Assembly (NCBI GenBank): GCA_017881445.1
Contig: JADGQX010000005.1
Coordinates: 1-53,296 of the forward strand
From: Gemmatimonadota bacterium
Lineage (GTDB): Bacteria; Gemmatimonadota; Gemmatimonadetes; Longimicrobiales; RSA9
Reading direction: 5' to 3'
DNA: 53,296 bases
The first letter of the stretch is position 1. Every line of letters starts with the position of its first letter. Made by a program: the position numbers and the translations under genes. This document shows, piece after piece, positions 33,462-42,934 of the stretch. Under the pieces are notes generated by a model. It was given only the letters and a program-made list of their open reading frames with translations. It searched no databases and had not been told where the DNA came from.

Positions 33462-36400
33462 GTGGCCAGGATCTCGACCGAAAACGGCAAGCCCGCGCCC
33501 CGCGCCGGCCGCTTCGTCCCGGGCGCCGCGCTCGTCCTGCTGCTGGCGGGCTGGATCGCCTTCCCCGCTTCCGCCGCCGCTCAGCGCGCCCCGACCGCAG
33601 ATGCCACTCCCTACGTCAGTGCCAGTGCGGGCGCGGGCCGCTTCCCGCTGGCGGCGGCCGGCCGGCCGGCGTCGCTGGTCGTGTCCTCGCGGGACGACCC
33701 GGGTGTGGTCCGGGCGGCCGGAGACCTGCGCGCGGACCTGGGACGGGTGACGGGTGCGGAGCCGACGCTGATCCAGGCCGCGTCGGCCGGCGTCGACCCG
33801 GGGTCGGGCCCGGTGGTGCTCATCGGCACACTGGGCAAGAGCCCGCTCGTGGACGGCCTGGTGCGCGCCGGCAAACTGGACGTGGCAGGCATCACCGGCC
33901 GCTGGGAGACGTTCCTGGTGCAGGTGGTGTCGAAACCGTTGCCCGGGGTGGACCAGGCGCTGGTGATCGCGGGCAGCGACCGGCGGGGGACGATCTACGG
34001 CATCTACGACGTCTCGGCGCAGATCGGCGTATCGCCCTGGTACTGGTTCGCGGATGTGCCGGTGCGGCACCAGGCGGACCTCTACGTGCTGCCGGGACGG
34101 CACACGCAGGGGGAGCCGGCGGTGAAGTACCGCGGCATCTTCCTGAATGACGAGGCCCCCGCGCTCTCGGGCTGGACGCGGGAGAAGTTCGGCGGGGTCA
34201 ACAGCCAGTTCTACACGAAGCTCTTCGAGCTGATCCTGCGGCTGAAGGGCAACTACCTCTGGCCGGCCATGTGGGGCAACGCCTTCAACATGGACGACGC
34301 GCTCAACCCGAAGCTGGCGGCCGAGTACGGCATCGTCATGGGCACCTCCCACCACGAGCCCATGCTGCGGGCGCAGCAGGAGTGGAAGCGGGTGGGCAAG
34401 GGCGAGTGGAACTACGAGCACAACGACAGCACGCTGCGCGCATTCTGGACCGACGGCATCCGCAACATGGGCTCCCACGAGAGCATCGTGACCGTGGGCA
34501 TGCGCGGCGATGGCGACATGCCCATGGCCGTGGGCAGCAACATCGCGCTGCTGGAGAAGATCGTCGCGGACCAGCGCAAGATCATCGAGCAGGTCACGGG
34601 CAGGCCGGCGTCCGAGACGCCGCAGGACTGGGCGCTGTACAAGGAGGTCCAGGACTACTACGACAAGGGGATGCGCGTCCCCGACGACGTGACGCTGCTC
34701 TTCTCCGACGACAACTGGGGCAACATTCGGCGGCTGCCCTCGGCCAAGGACCGGAACCGGGCGGGCGGCTTCGGCATCTACTACCACTTCGACTACGTGG
34801 GCGGGCCGCGCAGCTACAAGTGGATCGACACGAACCCGATCGAGCGCGTCTTCGAGCAGATGCGCCTGGCGCACGAATACGGCGCCAACCGGATCTGGAT
34901 CGTGAACGTGGGCGATCTCAAGCCCATGGAATACCCGATCTCGTTCTTCCTCGACTACGCCTGGAACCCGGACCGCATCCCGGCCGCGCAGCTACCCGCC
35001 TACCCCGAGCGCTGGGCCCGGCAGCAATTCGGCGCCGCACATGCGGCGGAGATCGGCGACGTCGTGACCACGTTCCTCAGGTATGTCGGACGCCGCAAGC
35101 CCGAGCTGCTCGATACGGCCACCTTCAGCCTCATGAACTACCGCGAGGCCGAAACGGTGGTCGCGGATTGGCGGGCGCTGGAGGCGAAGGCGGAGGGACT
35201 GGCGAAGGCGCTGCCGGCGGCCGACCAGGACTCCTATTACCAGCTGGTGCTGCACCCGGTTCTGGCCGTGGCCAACCTGCAGGACCTGTACGTCACGGTA
35301 GCGAAGAACCGGATGTACGCCATGCAGGGTCGCGCCGCCGCGAACGACCTGGCGGACCGCGCCCGCAAGCTGTTCGAGCGGGATGCGCAGATCAGTGCCT
35401 TCTACAATGACACGCTCGCCGGCGGCAAGTGGCGGCACATGATGGATCAGACCCACATCGGCTACACCATGTGGTCGGACCCCCAGCGCAACGTCATGCC
35501 GCGCGTGGATGTCATCCAGGTCCCCGCCGGTTCCGAGATGGGTGTGGCCGTTGTGGAGATGAATCGCGCGCTGCCGCAGCGACGGCCGGGCATGGGCGGA
35601 CCGCCGATGAGGGGCGGCTTCGGCCCGTCCACGCTGCCGGCCTTCGATCCGTACCTGCAGCAGACGTATCACCTCGACGTCTACAACCGCGGCCAGGCGC
35701 CCTTCCAGTACAGCATCCAGGCCGGCCAGCCCTGGGTGACGGTGGAGCCCGCCTCCGGCACCGTGGACAAGCAGCAGCGGGTCGCCGTGAGCGTGGATTG
35801 GACGCGCGCACCCGCCGGGACGACGACGGTCCCGATCAGCGTGAGCGGCCCGAACGACAGCCGCGTCGTGGTCCAGGCGCCGGTGAACAACCCGGTGTCG
35901 CCGAGGCGGGACCAGGTGGTCGGCTTCGTGGAGAGCGGCGGCCTCGTCTCCATGGAGGCCGAGCACTACACGAAGGCGGTGGGGAGCAAGGGGATCGACT
36001 GGGAGGTCATCCCCGGTTTCGGCCGCACCCTCTCGGGCGTGGACGTGACGCCCGTGACCGCCGCCAGCCAGACCGCCGGTGGCTCCTCGCCGCACCTCGA
36101 GTACCGCGTCTTCATGTTCGACACGGGCGCCGTGAAGGTGCACGCCCTGATCTCGCCGACCTGGGACTTCACGGGCGGGAAGGGACTCCGGCTGGCCGTC
36201 TCGTTCGACGACCAGGCCCCGCAGGTCCTGAACATCCACGCCGACAATTCCAGCAACGGCATCACGGACGGAAACCCCGCCTTCGAGCAGGGCGTGGCCA
36301 GGAACATCAAGGACATCGTCTCGGAGCACCGGCTGTCCGTCCCGGGCGAGCACGTCCTGAAGTTCTGGCTGGTGGACCCCGGCATCGTGCTGCAGAAGCT

Positions 36401-36530
36401 CGTGGTCGCCGGCGGCGACTTGCCCGAGACCTACCTTGGTCCGCCCGAGAGCTTCCGCGGGCCCGCTACCCCGACGAAGGCGCCGGCGGCCCGTACGCTT
36501 TCCGCGCCCGGTCCAGCGGGTAGCAGATGA
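33462..36530 (+). CDS. GH115 xylan alpha-1,2-glucuronidase
   Basis: 1,022 residues from GTG 33462; the signal peptide FVPGAALVLLLAGWIAF ending ASAAAQ supports this start although the ribosome-binding site is weak. GH115 enzymes cut 4-O-methyl-glucuronic acid from internal or terminal xylose of glucuronoxylan. Family landmarks: IAGSDRRGTIYGIYDVS and GVSPWYWFADVP (N-terminal domain, to about residue 205), YRGIFLNDEAPALSGW near 225, LKGNYLWPAMWGNAF, GIVMGTSHHEPM, LLFSDDNWGNIRRLP and IWIVNVGDLKPMEYP (central barrel), then a C-terminal domain after about residue 820. Length is normal (950-1,050). Exported, probably periplasmic. First gene of the plus-strand xylan arm; its stop overlaps the GH9 start as ATGA. 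Confidence 0.92.
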   Translation: MARISTENGKPAPRAGRFVPGAALVLLLAGWIAFPASAAAQRAPTADATPYVSASAGAGRFPLAAAGRPASLVVSSRDDPGVVRAAGDLRADLGRVTGAEPTLIQAASAGVDPGSGPVVLIGTLGKSPLVDGLVRAGKLDVAGITGRWETFLVQVVSKPLPGVDQALVIAGSDRRGTIYGIYDVSAQIGVSPWYWFADVPVRHQADLYVLPGRHTQGEPAVKYRGIFLNDEAPALSGWTREKFGGVNSQFYTKLFELILRLKGNYLWPAMWGNAFNMDDALNPKLAAEYGIVMGTSHHEPMLRAQQEWKRVGKGEWNYEHNDSTLRAFWTDGIRNMGSHESIVTVGMRGDGDMPMAVGSNIALLEKIVADQRKIIEQVTGRPASETPQDWALYKEVQDYYDKGMRVPDDVTLLFSDDNWGNIRRLPSAKDRNRAGGFGIYYHFDYVGGPRSYKWIDTNPIERVFEQMRLAHEYGANRIWIVNVGDLKPMEYPISFFLDYAWNPDRIPAAQLPAYPERWARQQFGAAHAAEIGDVVTTFLRYVGRRKPELLDTATFSLMNYREAETVVADWRALEAKAEGLAKALPAADQDSYYQLVLHPVLAVANLQDLYVTVAKNRMYAMQGRAAANDLADRARKLFERDAQISAFYNDTLAGGKWRHMMDQTHIGYTMWSDPQRNVMPRVDVIQVPAGSEMGVAVVEMNRALPQRRPGMGGPPMRGGFGPSTLPAFDPYLQQTYHLDVYNRGQAPFQYSIQAGQPWVTVEPASGTVDKQQRVAVSVDWTRAPAGTTTVPISVSGPNDSRVVVQAPVNNPVSPRRDQVVGFVESGGLVSMEAEHYTKAVGSKGIDWEVIPGFGRTLSGVDVTPVTAASQTAGGSSPHLEYRVFMFDTGAVKVHALISPTWDFTGGKGLRLAVSFDDQAPQVLNIHADNSSNGITDGNPAFEQGVARNIKDIVSEHRLSVPGEHVLKFWLVDPGIVLQKLVVAGGDLPETYLGPPESFRGPATPTKAPAARTLSAPGPAGSR

Positions 36531-39013
36531 AGGTTGCCCGCGCCGGGCTGCTGGCCGCGATCCTCACGATCGCGGCTGGCGGCGGCGCCGCGGCCCAGGA
36601 CAGCCCTTTCAAGCTGAGCGATCGGGGCTACCTGGATGCCCGCGGCGCCAACGTGCTGGTGTTCAGCAACGCGCCCGGCGGTACGTTCAGCGATGAGAAG
36701 ATCAGCGGCATCGAGCTGATCCACCACGGGGTCCGCACCGCCACCAACGGCGATGTCCGCCTCTCCAACACGCCCGAGCAGTGGGACCCGATCGCCAGGA
36801 TGGTGGAGCGGAAAGTGGACACCGCCACCGCCCGCATCCGGGTCGCGCTCAGCTACCCGGCGTTCAATTTCCAGTACCGCATCGAGGCCGAGCCCCGCGA
36901 CGGCGGCGTGCTGGTCAGCATCAAGCTCGATCAACCGCTGCCGAAGGAGCTGGTCGGGCAGGCCGGCTTCAACCTGGAGTTCCTGCCCTCGGCCTACTTC
37001 GGCCACACGTACCTGGCCGACGGGCGCAGCGGCATCTTCCCGCGGGCTCCGGCCGGCCCGATGCAGCGCGAAACCAGCGGCCGAGTTGAAGCCTCGCCCC
37101 TGGCCAGCGGCGGCACGTTCGTGCTGGCGCCGGAGGACCCGGAGCGGCGCGTCACCATCCGGGCCCTCGACGGCGCCAGGATCTCGCTCTACGACGGGCG
37201 GAACAAGGCCCAGAACGGCTGGTTCGTCGTCCGGACGATCCTTCCCGCGAATCGGTCGGGCACCGTCGTACAGTGGCTGGTCACGCCCAACCGGTTGCGG
37301 GCGTGGACGAGGGCGCCCGTCATCGCCCACTCGCAGGTGGGCTACCACCCCGCCCAGGAGAAGGTGGCCGTCCTCGAGCTGGACCCCAACTACACCGGCC
37401 CCATGACGACGACGCTCTACCGCGCCGGCGCCGACGGCACGCGGACGGTGGCGCTGAAGGCCCCGGCCCGCCCATGGGGCAGGTACCTGCGCTTCAACTA
37501 CGCGCGCTTCGACTTCTCGCAGGTCCGGGATCCCGGGGTGTACGTCCTCGAGTTCGGCGGCGTCCGCTCCGAGCCGTTCCCCATCGCGAATGACGTCTTC
37601 GCCGGCATCTGGCAGTCGTCGCTGGACACGTTTCTGGCCGTCGAGATGGACCACATGTACGTGAAGGACGGCTACCGCGTCTGGCACGGCGCCGCTCACA
37701 TGGACGACGCGCGCCAGGCCCCCGCCGGGCACAAGCACTTCGACCTCTACGCCCAGGGACCGACCACCGACACCAGGTACGGGGACGGCGAGCACATCCC
37801 GGGTCTGAACGTCGGCGGCTGGTTCGATGCCGGCGACTTCGACATCCGCACCCAGAGCCAGTACGCCGTCGTCAGCACGCTCGTACACGCGCGCGAGGAC
37901 TTCGGCGTGGACTGGGACGACATGGCGGTGCACCGGAAGGAGAACCGGACCTACCTGCACACGCCCGACGGCGTCCCCGACGTGCTGCAGCAGATCGAGC
38001 ACGGCGTCCTGCAGCTGCTGGCGCAGTATGCGGCCGTGGGCCACGCCCTCAACGGCATCATCGACCCGACTCTCGCGCAGTACACGCACCTCGGCGACGC
38101 CATCACCGACACCGACAACCTGGTCTACACGCCCTCGCTGGACAGCCTGCAGTCGGACGGCCTCCACTCCGGACGTCCCGACGACCGGTGGGCGTTCACC
38201 AGCAAGTCCACCGCGCTGGACTACGGCTCCGCCGGCGCGCTGGCGGCCGCGAGCCGTGTGCTTCGCGGTTACGACGACGCCCTCGCCGATTCCTGCCTGC
38301 ACACGGCGCTGCGCGTCTGGGACGAGGAGCACGCGCGCCCGGCGCCGATCGTCTACCGCTACGGAAACACCACCGGTGGGCCGCTGGCGGCGGAGGAGCT
38401 GAGCGCCGCCGTCGAGCTGCTCATCACCACCAGAGGCGACCGGAAATACGCCGACCGGATCAACGCCCTCTGGCCCACGATCGCCCGGGGGTTCGACTTC
38501 TTCGCCGAGCAGGCCGTACGCGCCCGGCCGTACATGGATGCGGCCTACGCGTCCAGGCTCGAGGACGCGGTCCGCGCCTACAGGACGCGCATGGATGCCG
38601 AGCTGGCGAAGAACCCCTTCGGCGTCCCCATCACCGCCGGCGGCTGGGCCGGCAGCGGCGCCGTGCTTGCCTTCGCCGTGCGCAACTACGTTTTGTACAA
38701 GGCGTATCCGGCCATCATCGGGCCGGAGTACACGGTCCGTGCCCTCGACTACATCCTGGGCGCGCACCCGGCGTCGAGCACCTCGCTGGTCTCGGGCATC
38801 GGCGCGCACAGCCGCACCATCGCCTACGGCAATAACCGGGCGGACTACAGCTTCATCCCGGGGGGCGTGGTCCCGGGTGTCCTGATCGTGCGGCCGGACT
38901 TCCCGGAAATGAAGGAGGACTGGCCCTTCCTCTGGTACGAGGGCGAGTACGTCATTCCGGAAGCGGCTCTCATGGTCTACGCGGGCAACGCCGCCCACGA
39001 CCTCCTGCACTGA
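36527..39013 (+). CDS. GH9 glycoside hydrolase with CelD-type Ig domain and an extra N-terminal domain
   Basis: 828 residues. Signal MKVARAGLLAAILTIAAGGG, then about 235 residues of beta-rich sequence I do not recognise (residues 25-260). The CelD_N Ig-like domain begins APVIAHSQVGYHP (near 264), and the GH9 (alpha/alpha)6 barrel follows. GGWFDAGDFD (near 430) holds the catalytic Asp pair, and GEYVIPEAALM near 806 holds the catalytic Glu region. All key motifs are present. GH9 enzymes are inverting endo- or exo-beta-1,4-glucanases, and a few act on xylan-type or chitosan chains. Its ATG overlaps the GH115 stop, so the two are co-translated. Within a xylan locus it may attack accompanying glucan; the substrate is not certain. 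Exported. Confidence 0.87.
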   Translation: MKVARAGLLAAILTIAAGGGAAAQDSPFKLSDRGYLDARGANVLVFSNAPGGTFSDEKISGIELIHHGVRTATNGDVRLSNTPEQWDPIARMVERKVDTATARIRVALSYPAFNFQYRIEAEPRDGGVLVSIKLDQPLPKELVGQAGFNLEFLPSAYFGHTYLADGRSGIFPRAPAGPMQRETSGRVEASPLASGGTFVLAPEDPERRVTIRALDGARISLYDGRNKAQNGWFVVRTILPANRSGTVVQWLVTPNRLRAWTRAPVIAHSQVGYHPAQEKVAVLELDPNYTGPMTTTLYRAGADGTRTVALKAPARPWGRYLRFNYARFDFSQVRDPGVYVLEFGGVRSEPFPIANDVFAGIWQSSLDTFLAVEMDHMYVKDGYRVWHGAAHMDDARQAPAGHKHFDLYAQGPTTDTRYGDGEHIPGLNVGGWFDAGDFDIRTQSQYAVVSTLVHAREDFGVDWDDMAVHRKENRTYLHTPDGVPDVLQQIEHGVLQLLAQYAAVGHALNGIIDPTLAQYTHLGDAITDTDNLVYTPSLDSLQSDGLHSGRPDDRWAFTSKSTALDYGSAGALAAASRVLRGYDDALADSCLHTALRVWDEEHARPAPIVYRYGNTTGGPLAAEELSAAVELLITTRGDRKYADRINALWPTIARGFDFFAEQAVRARPYMDAAYASRLEDAVRAYRTRMDAELAKNPFGVPITAGGWAGSGAVLAFAVRNYVLYKAYPAIIGPEYTVRALDYILGAHPASSTSLVSGIGAHSRTIAYGNNRADYSFIPGGVVPGVLIVRPDFPEMKEDWPFLWYEGEYVIPEAALMVYAGNAAHDLLH

Positions 39014-39053
39014 GGCGAGCGGCGTTGGCCCGTCCACCTCGAAGGAAGCCGAC

Positions 39054-40829
39054 ATGAGCACGCACATCCGGACCGTGAAGGTCCTTCGGTACCTCGCGGC
39101 ACTCGGCGCCGTCGCCCTGGCCGCTCCCGGTGCCAGCGCGCAGCGCGCCAGCCAGCCCGCGGCCGCGAAGCCGGCCGTCGCCAGGTCCACCGCCCGCGCG
39201 GCGGCGACCGCCGACCCGCGCTTCGACTGGTTCCGCTACCAGGGGCAGGATCCGGTCTACCGCACCCACAAGGCCGGGCCGGGGCAGTATTACAATCCGA
39301 TCCTGGCCGGCTTCTACCCGGACCCCAGCATCGTCGGGGTCAAGGGCGACTACTACCTGGTCAACTCCACGTTCTCCTACTTCCCCGGCATCCCGGTCTT
39401 CCACAGCCGGGACCTGGTGCACTGGACGCAGATCGGGAACGTGCTGACGCGACCGTCGCAGATGGAGCTGGACACGATCGGCATCTCCCGGGGCGTCTTC
39501 GCGCCAACCATCCGGCACCACGACGGGTTGTTCTACATGATCAACACGCTCGTGGACGCTGGCGGCAACTACGTGGTCACGGCCAGGAACCCCGCGGGCC
39601 CGTGGTCGGATCCGGTCTGGCTGCGGTTCGATGGCATCGACCCGGACATCTTCTTCGACGACGATGGCAAGGCGTACGTCGTCAACAACGGCCCGCCCAT
39701 CGGGCCTCCGCTGTACAACGGTCATCGCGCGATCTGGATCCAGGAGTTCGACGCTGCCGCGAAGAAGCTGGTGGGACCGCGCTCGGTCATCGTGAACGGC
39801 GGCGTGGACATCTCGAAGCACCCCATCTGGATCGAGGCGCCGCACATCTTCAGGATCGACGGGAAGTACTACCTGATCTGCGCCGAGGGCGGCACCGGCG
39901 ATCAGCATTCCGAGGTGGTCTTCCGGAGCGATTCGGTACGGGGGCCGTACCTGCCGGGCCCCAGCAACCCGATCCTGACGCAGCGGCACCTGGACCCGAG
40001 CCGCCCCTTTCCCATCACGTCCACGGGTCACGCGGACTTCGTCCGCACACCGGGCGGCGAATGGTGGGCCGTGTTCCTCGGCACGCGCCCGTACTCCGAC
40101 GACACGTACAACACGGGCCGCGAGACCTTCCTGATGCCCGTGCGCTGGGAGAACGGCTGGCCCGTGATCACCGCCGCCAGCGAGACGGTGGCCTACGTGC
40201 ACGCGGCGGCCAGGCTCCCGGTCCAGCCGGCGCCGAAGGTCCCGCTCAGCGGCAACTTCGTCTACCGCGACAACTTCAGCGGCTCAGAGCTGGCGCCCTA
40301 CTGGGAGATGATCCGCACGCCGGGCGAGCGCTGGTGGGACCTGACCTCGGCGCCCGGCTGGCTCACGCTGCGCGCCCGGCCCGTGTCCCTGGCCCAGCAC
40401 CGGCAGCCCTCCTTCGTGGGCCGGCGGCAGCAGCACATGTTCGCCACCGCATCCGCGGCCATGAAGTACCGGCCGGCCGCCGCCGGTGACGAAGCGGGAA
40501 TCGCCGCGTTCCAGAACGACGACTTCAACTATCAGCTCGGCGTGACGCTCGACGGCGGCCGGCCCGTGGTCCGGCTGACGAAGCACGCCGGCCGGCAGAC
40601 GCCCGTCGAGGTAGTCGCCTCCACGCCGCTCGAGCCTTCGGCAAGCGGCACCACCTACCTCCGAATTGACGCCCGCGGCGACACCTACGCCTTCTACTAC
40701 GGCGTGGAGCCCGGCAAGTGGACGCTGTTGCGGGATGGTGTGGACGGGAAGATCCTGAGCACGAAGGTGGCCGGCGGCTTCGTCGGCACGATGATCGGCA
40801 TGTACGCGACCACCACAGGAGGAAAATGA
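39054..40829 (+). CDS. GH43 beta-xylosidase/arabinofuranosidase with C-terminal beta-sandwich
   Basis: 591 residues with a Sec signal (VLRYLAALGAVALAAPGASA). The five-bladed GH43 propeller has the catalytic base Asp near residue 90 in AGFYPDPSIVG, the pKa-tuning Asp near 197 in GIDPDIFFDDDG and the acid Glu near 261 in IEAPHIFRIDGKYYLI. The C-terminal sandwich from about residue 400 (FVYRDNFSGSELAPYWEM, DLTSAPGWLTLRARP) is the type found in XynB-like GH43 beta-xylosidases. GH43 acts by inversion on xylo-oligosaccharides or arabinosyl side chains. AGGAGG near the end of this gene serves the next gene, whose ATG overlaps its stop. The very C-terminus (DGKILS ending GMYATT) recurs in degraded form after the GH127 gene. 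Confidence 0.92.
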   Translation: MSTHIRTVKVLRYLAALGAVALAAPGASAQRASQPAAAKPAVARSTARAAATADPRFDWFRYQGQDPVYRTHKAGPGQYYNPILAGFYPDPSIVGVKGDYYLVNSTFSYFPGIPVFHSRDLVHWTQIGNVLTRPSQMELDTIGISRGVFAPTIRHHDGLFYMINTLVDAGGNYVVTARNPAGPWSDPVWLRFDGIDPDIFFDDDGKAYVVNNGPPIGPPLYNGHRAIWIQEFDAAAKKLVGPRSVIVNGGVDISKHPIWIEAPHIFRIDGKYYLICAEGGTGDQHSEVVFRSDSVRGPYLPGPSNPILTQRHLDPSRPFPITSTGHADFVRTPGGEWWAVFLGTRPYSDDTYNTGRETFLMPVRWENGWPVITAASETVAYVHAAARLPVQPAPKVPLSGNFVYRDNFSGSELAPYWEMIRTPGERWWDLTSAPGWLTLRARPVSLAQHRQPSFVGRRQQHMFATASAAMKYRPAAAGDEAGIAAFQNDDFNYQLGVTLDGGRPVVRLTKHAGRQTPVEVVASTPLEPSASGTTYLRIDARGDTYAFYYGVEPGKWTLLRDGVDGKILSTKVAGGFVGTMIGMYATTTGGK

Positions 40830-42817
40830 GCCAGGGCAGCCCCCCCGAGCTGACGCGCCGGGAGCTCCTCGCCCTTCTCGGGCTGGGCGCGGTCGGCGCC
40901 GCTCTGACCGGTGGCCTTCCGACGGAGCTGTCGGCCCGGCCGTCGCCAGCGTCCGCGGACGGCGCCGGACGCGCCGCGGGCGGCGCCCGCACCGCGGCGA
41001 CGAAGGCGGCGCCGTTTCCGCTCCCGGACGTGCGTCTGCTGGACGGGCCCTTCCGCGCGGCGCAGCAGAGGGATCTCGAATACCTGCTGTCGCTGCAACC
41101 CGACCGGCTGCTCCACAACTTCCGCCTGAACGCCGGGCTGCAGCCGAAGGCCCCGGTCTACGGCGGCTGGGAGTCGGAGGAGCCGTGGGTGGACATCCGC
41201 TGCCACGGCCACACGCTCGGCCACTACCTGGCCGCCGTTTCGCTCATGTACGCGTCCACCGGCGACGAGCGGATGAAGCAGCGTGTGGACTACATCGTGG
41301 CCGAGTTGCAGGAATGCCAGAGCGGCACGAAGAACGGCCTGGTCTGCGCATTCCCGGATGGTGCCACCCAGCTGGAGAATGCCGTCGCCGGCCGACCCTT
41401 CGTGGGCGTCCCGTGGTACACGATGCACAAGATCTTCGCCGGTCTGCGAGACGCCCACCTGCACGCCGGCAACCAGGCGGCCCTCGATGTGCTGGTGAAG
41501 CTGTCGGACTGGGCAGCCGCCGCCACGGCCGGCATGACCGACGAGCAGTTCCAGGTCATGCTGCGCACCGAGCACGGCGGCATGAACGAGGTGCTCGCGG
41601 ATGTGTCGGCGCTCACTCGCGATCCGAAGTACCTGGGCCTGGCCCGCCGCTTCTGCCACCAGGCCCTGCTCTCGCCCCTCGCCGGGGGCCGCGATCCGCT
41701 CGATGGACTGCACTCCAACACCCAGATCCCGAAGGTCGTCGGATTCCAGCGACTGCGGGAGCTGACGGGCGAGGAAAACTACGGGGGCGCGGCCCGCTTC
41801 TTCTGGCAGACGGTGGTCCAGCGCCGCTCGTTCGCCACCGGGGGACACGGCGACTACGAGCATTTCTTCCCGCCCACCGACTTCGCCAGGCACCTCGGCT
41901 CGGCGAAGACGATGGAGACGTGCTGCACGCACAACATGCTGCGGCTGACGCGCATGCTCTTCCAGCAGGAGCCGGGCACCGCCTACGCCGACTTCTACGA
42001 GCGCGCCCTGTACAACGGCATCCTGGCCTCGCAGGACCCGGACTCGGGGATGATGACGTACTTCCAGGCAACGCGCCCGGGGTACGTCCGGCTCTTCAAC
42101 ACACCCGAGAAGTCCTTCTGGTGCTGCACGGGCACGGGGATGGAGAACCACGCGAAGTACGGCGACTCCATCTACTTCCACACCCCGGACTCCCTCTACG
42201 TCAACCTCTTCATTCCTTCCGTGGTCACGTGGCGCGAGAAGGGGCTGACGCTCCGGCAGACGACCGCTTTCCCGCAGAGCCCGACCTCGCGCTTCGCGGT
42301 GACCGTCCAACGGGCCGTGCACGCGACTCTGAAGGTGCGGCAGCCGGGCTGGTGCCGCGGAGTGACCGTCCGGGTGAACGGCCGCCGCTGGACGCCGGGC
42401 AACCGGTCGAGCGACGGCTTTGTGGCCATCGAACGGGAATGGCGCAGTGGCGACGTCGTCCAGCTCCGCCTGCCCATGACCCTCCGGGCCGAGCCCCTGC
42501 CGGGCACGACCGACGCCGTCGCCTTCATGTACGGTCCAATCGTGCTGGCCGGACGGCTGGGCCGCGAGGGATTGGCTCCCGGGAATCAGATCATCGTGAA
42601 CGAACGGGAGTCGGGCAACATGCTGAATGGCGCCGTGGAGGTGCCGGTCCTGGTCGGTGACGCCGCGACGGTGCTCGGCAGGATCCGACGGGAGCCGCGG
42701 ATGCCGCTGAGCTTCCGGACCGTGGGGGTGGGACGCCCGCGCGAGGTGGAGCTCATCCCGTACTACCAGCTCGCCCACGAGCGGTACAACCTGTACTGGA
42801 GGCTGGTCCCGGCCTAG
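40826..42817 (+). CDS. GH127 beta-L-arabinofuranosidase (DUF1680), Tat-exported
   Basis: About 663 residues from ATG 40826; AGGAGG lies upstream and ATGA overlaps the GH43 stop. The N-terminus TRRELLALLGLGAVGAALTG has twin arginines and a Gly/Ala-rich h-region, so Tat export is likely, unlike the Sec signals of its neighbours. The (alpha/alpha)6 barrel contains LLDGPFRAAQQRDLEYLL, RCHGHTLGHYLAAVSLMYA and VPWYTMHKIFAGL. The zinc and nucleophile residues known from HypBA1 (Glu338, Cys340, Cys417, Cys418) correspond to Glu 364 and Cys 366 in ETCCTHNM and Cys 433/434 in FWCCTGTG. All are present. GH127 removes beta-L-arabinofuranose from arabinosyl chains, and related enzymes handle other sugars. 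Fourth and last gene of the plus-strand arm. Confidence 0.9.
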   Translation: MSQGSPPELTRRELLALLGLGAVGAALTGGLPTELSARPSPASADGAGRAAGGARTAATKAAPFPLPDVRLLDGPFRAAQQRDLEYLLSLQPDRLLHNFRLNAGLQPKAPVYGGWESEEPWVDIRCHGHTLGHYLAAVSLMYASTGDERMKQRVDYIVAELQECQSGTKNGLVCAFPDGATQLENAVAGRPFVGVPWYTMHKIFAGLRDAHLHAGNQAALDVLVKLSDWAAAATAGMTDEQFQVMLRTEHGGMNEVLADVSALTRDPKYLGLARRFCHQALLSPLAGGRDPLDGLHSNTQIPKVVGFQRLRELTGEENYGGAARFFWQTVVQRRSFATGGHGDYEHFFPPTDFARHLGSAKTMETCCTHNMLRLTRMLFQQEPGTAYADFYERALYNGILASQDPDSGMMTYFQATRPGYVRLFNTPEKSFWCCTGTGMENHAKYGDSIYFHTPDSLYVNLFIPSVVTWREKGLTLRQTTAFPQSPTSRFAVTVQRAVHATLKVRQPGWCRGVTVRVNGRRWTPGNRSSDGFVAIEREWRSGDVVQLRLPMTLRAEPLPGTTDAVAFMYGPIVLAGRLGREGLAPGNQIIVNERESGNMLNGAVEVPVLVGDAATVLGRIRREPRMPLSFRTVGVGRPREVELIPYYQLAHERYNLYWRLVPA

Positions 42818-42820
42818 CGC

Positions 42821-42910
42821 GGCCAGGACGGCACCATCCTGAGCGCGCGCGGGGCGAGTGTGTTCATGGGCGCCTTCCTCGGCCTGTACGCGTACTCACC
42901 GGGACGTTAG
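42821..42910 (+). pseudogene. C-terminal remnant of another GH43-type gene
   Basis: Thirty codons directly after the GH127 stop, in the same frame, ending in TAG at 42908. They read GQDGTILSARGASVFMGAFL then GLYAYSPGR and stop. The intact GH43 gene at 39054-40829 ends VDGKILSTKVAGGFVGTMIG then MYATTTGGK. DG-ILS, A, F-G, G-YA and the distance to the stop agree, so this is the tail of a second, diverged GH43-type C-terminal domain whose front was lost. It has no start or ribosome-binding site. Reading through the GH127 stop would add it to that protein, which is probably only coincidence. Confidence 0.7.
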
Positions 42911-42934
42911 GAGGGGACCGGCGTCGGCCCGTCC

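Noticed and set aside
42815-42910. Stop-codon readthrough of GH127 into the GH43-like tail
   Set aside because: The tail is in frame but is the end of a different domain; GH127 already ends normally, and no readthrough signal is visible.
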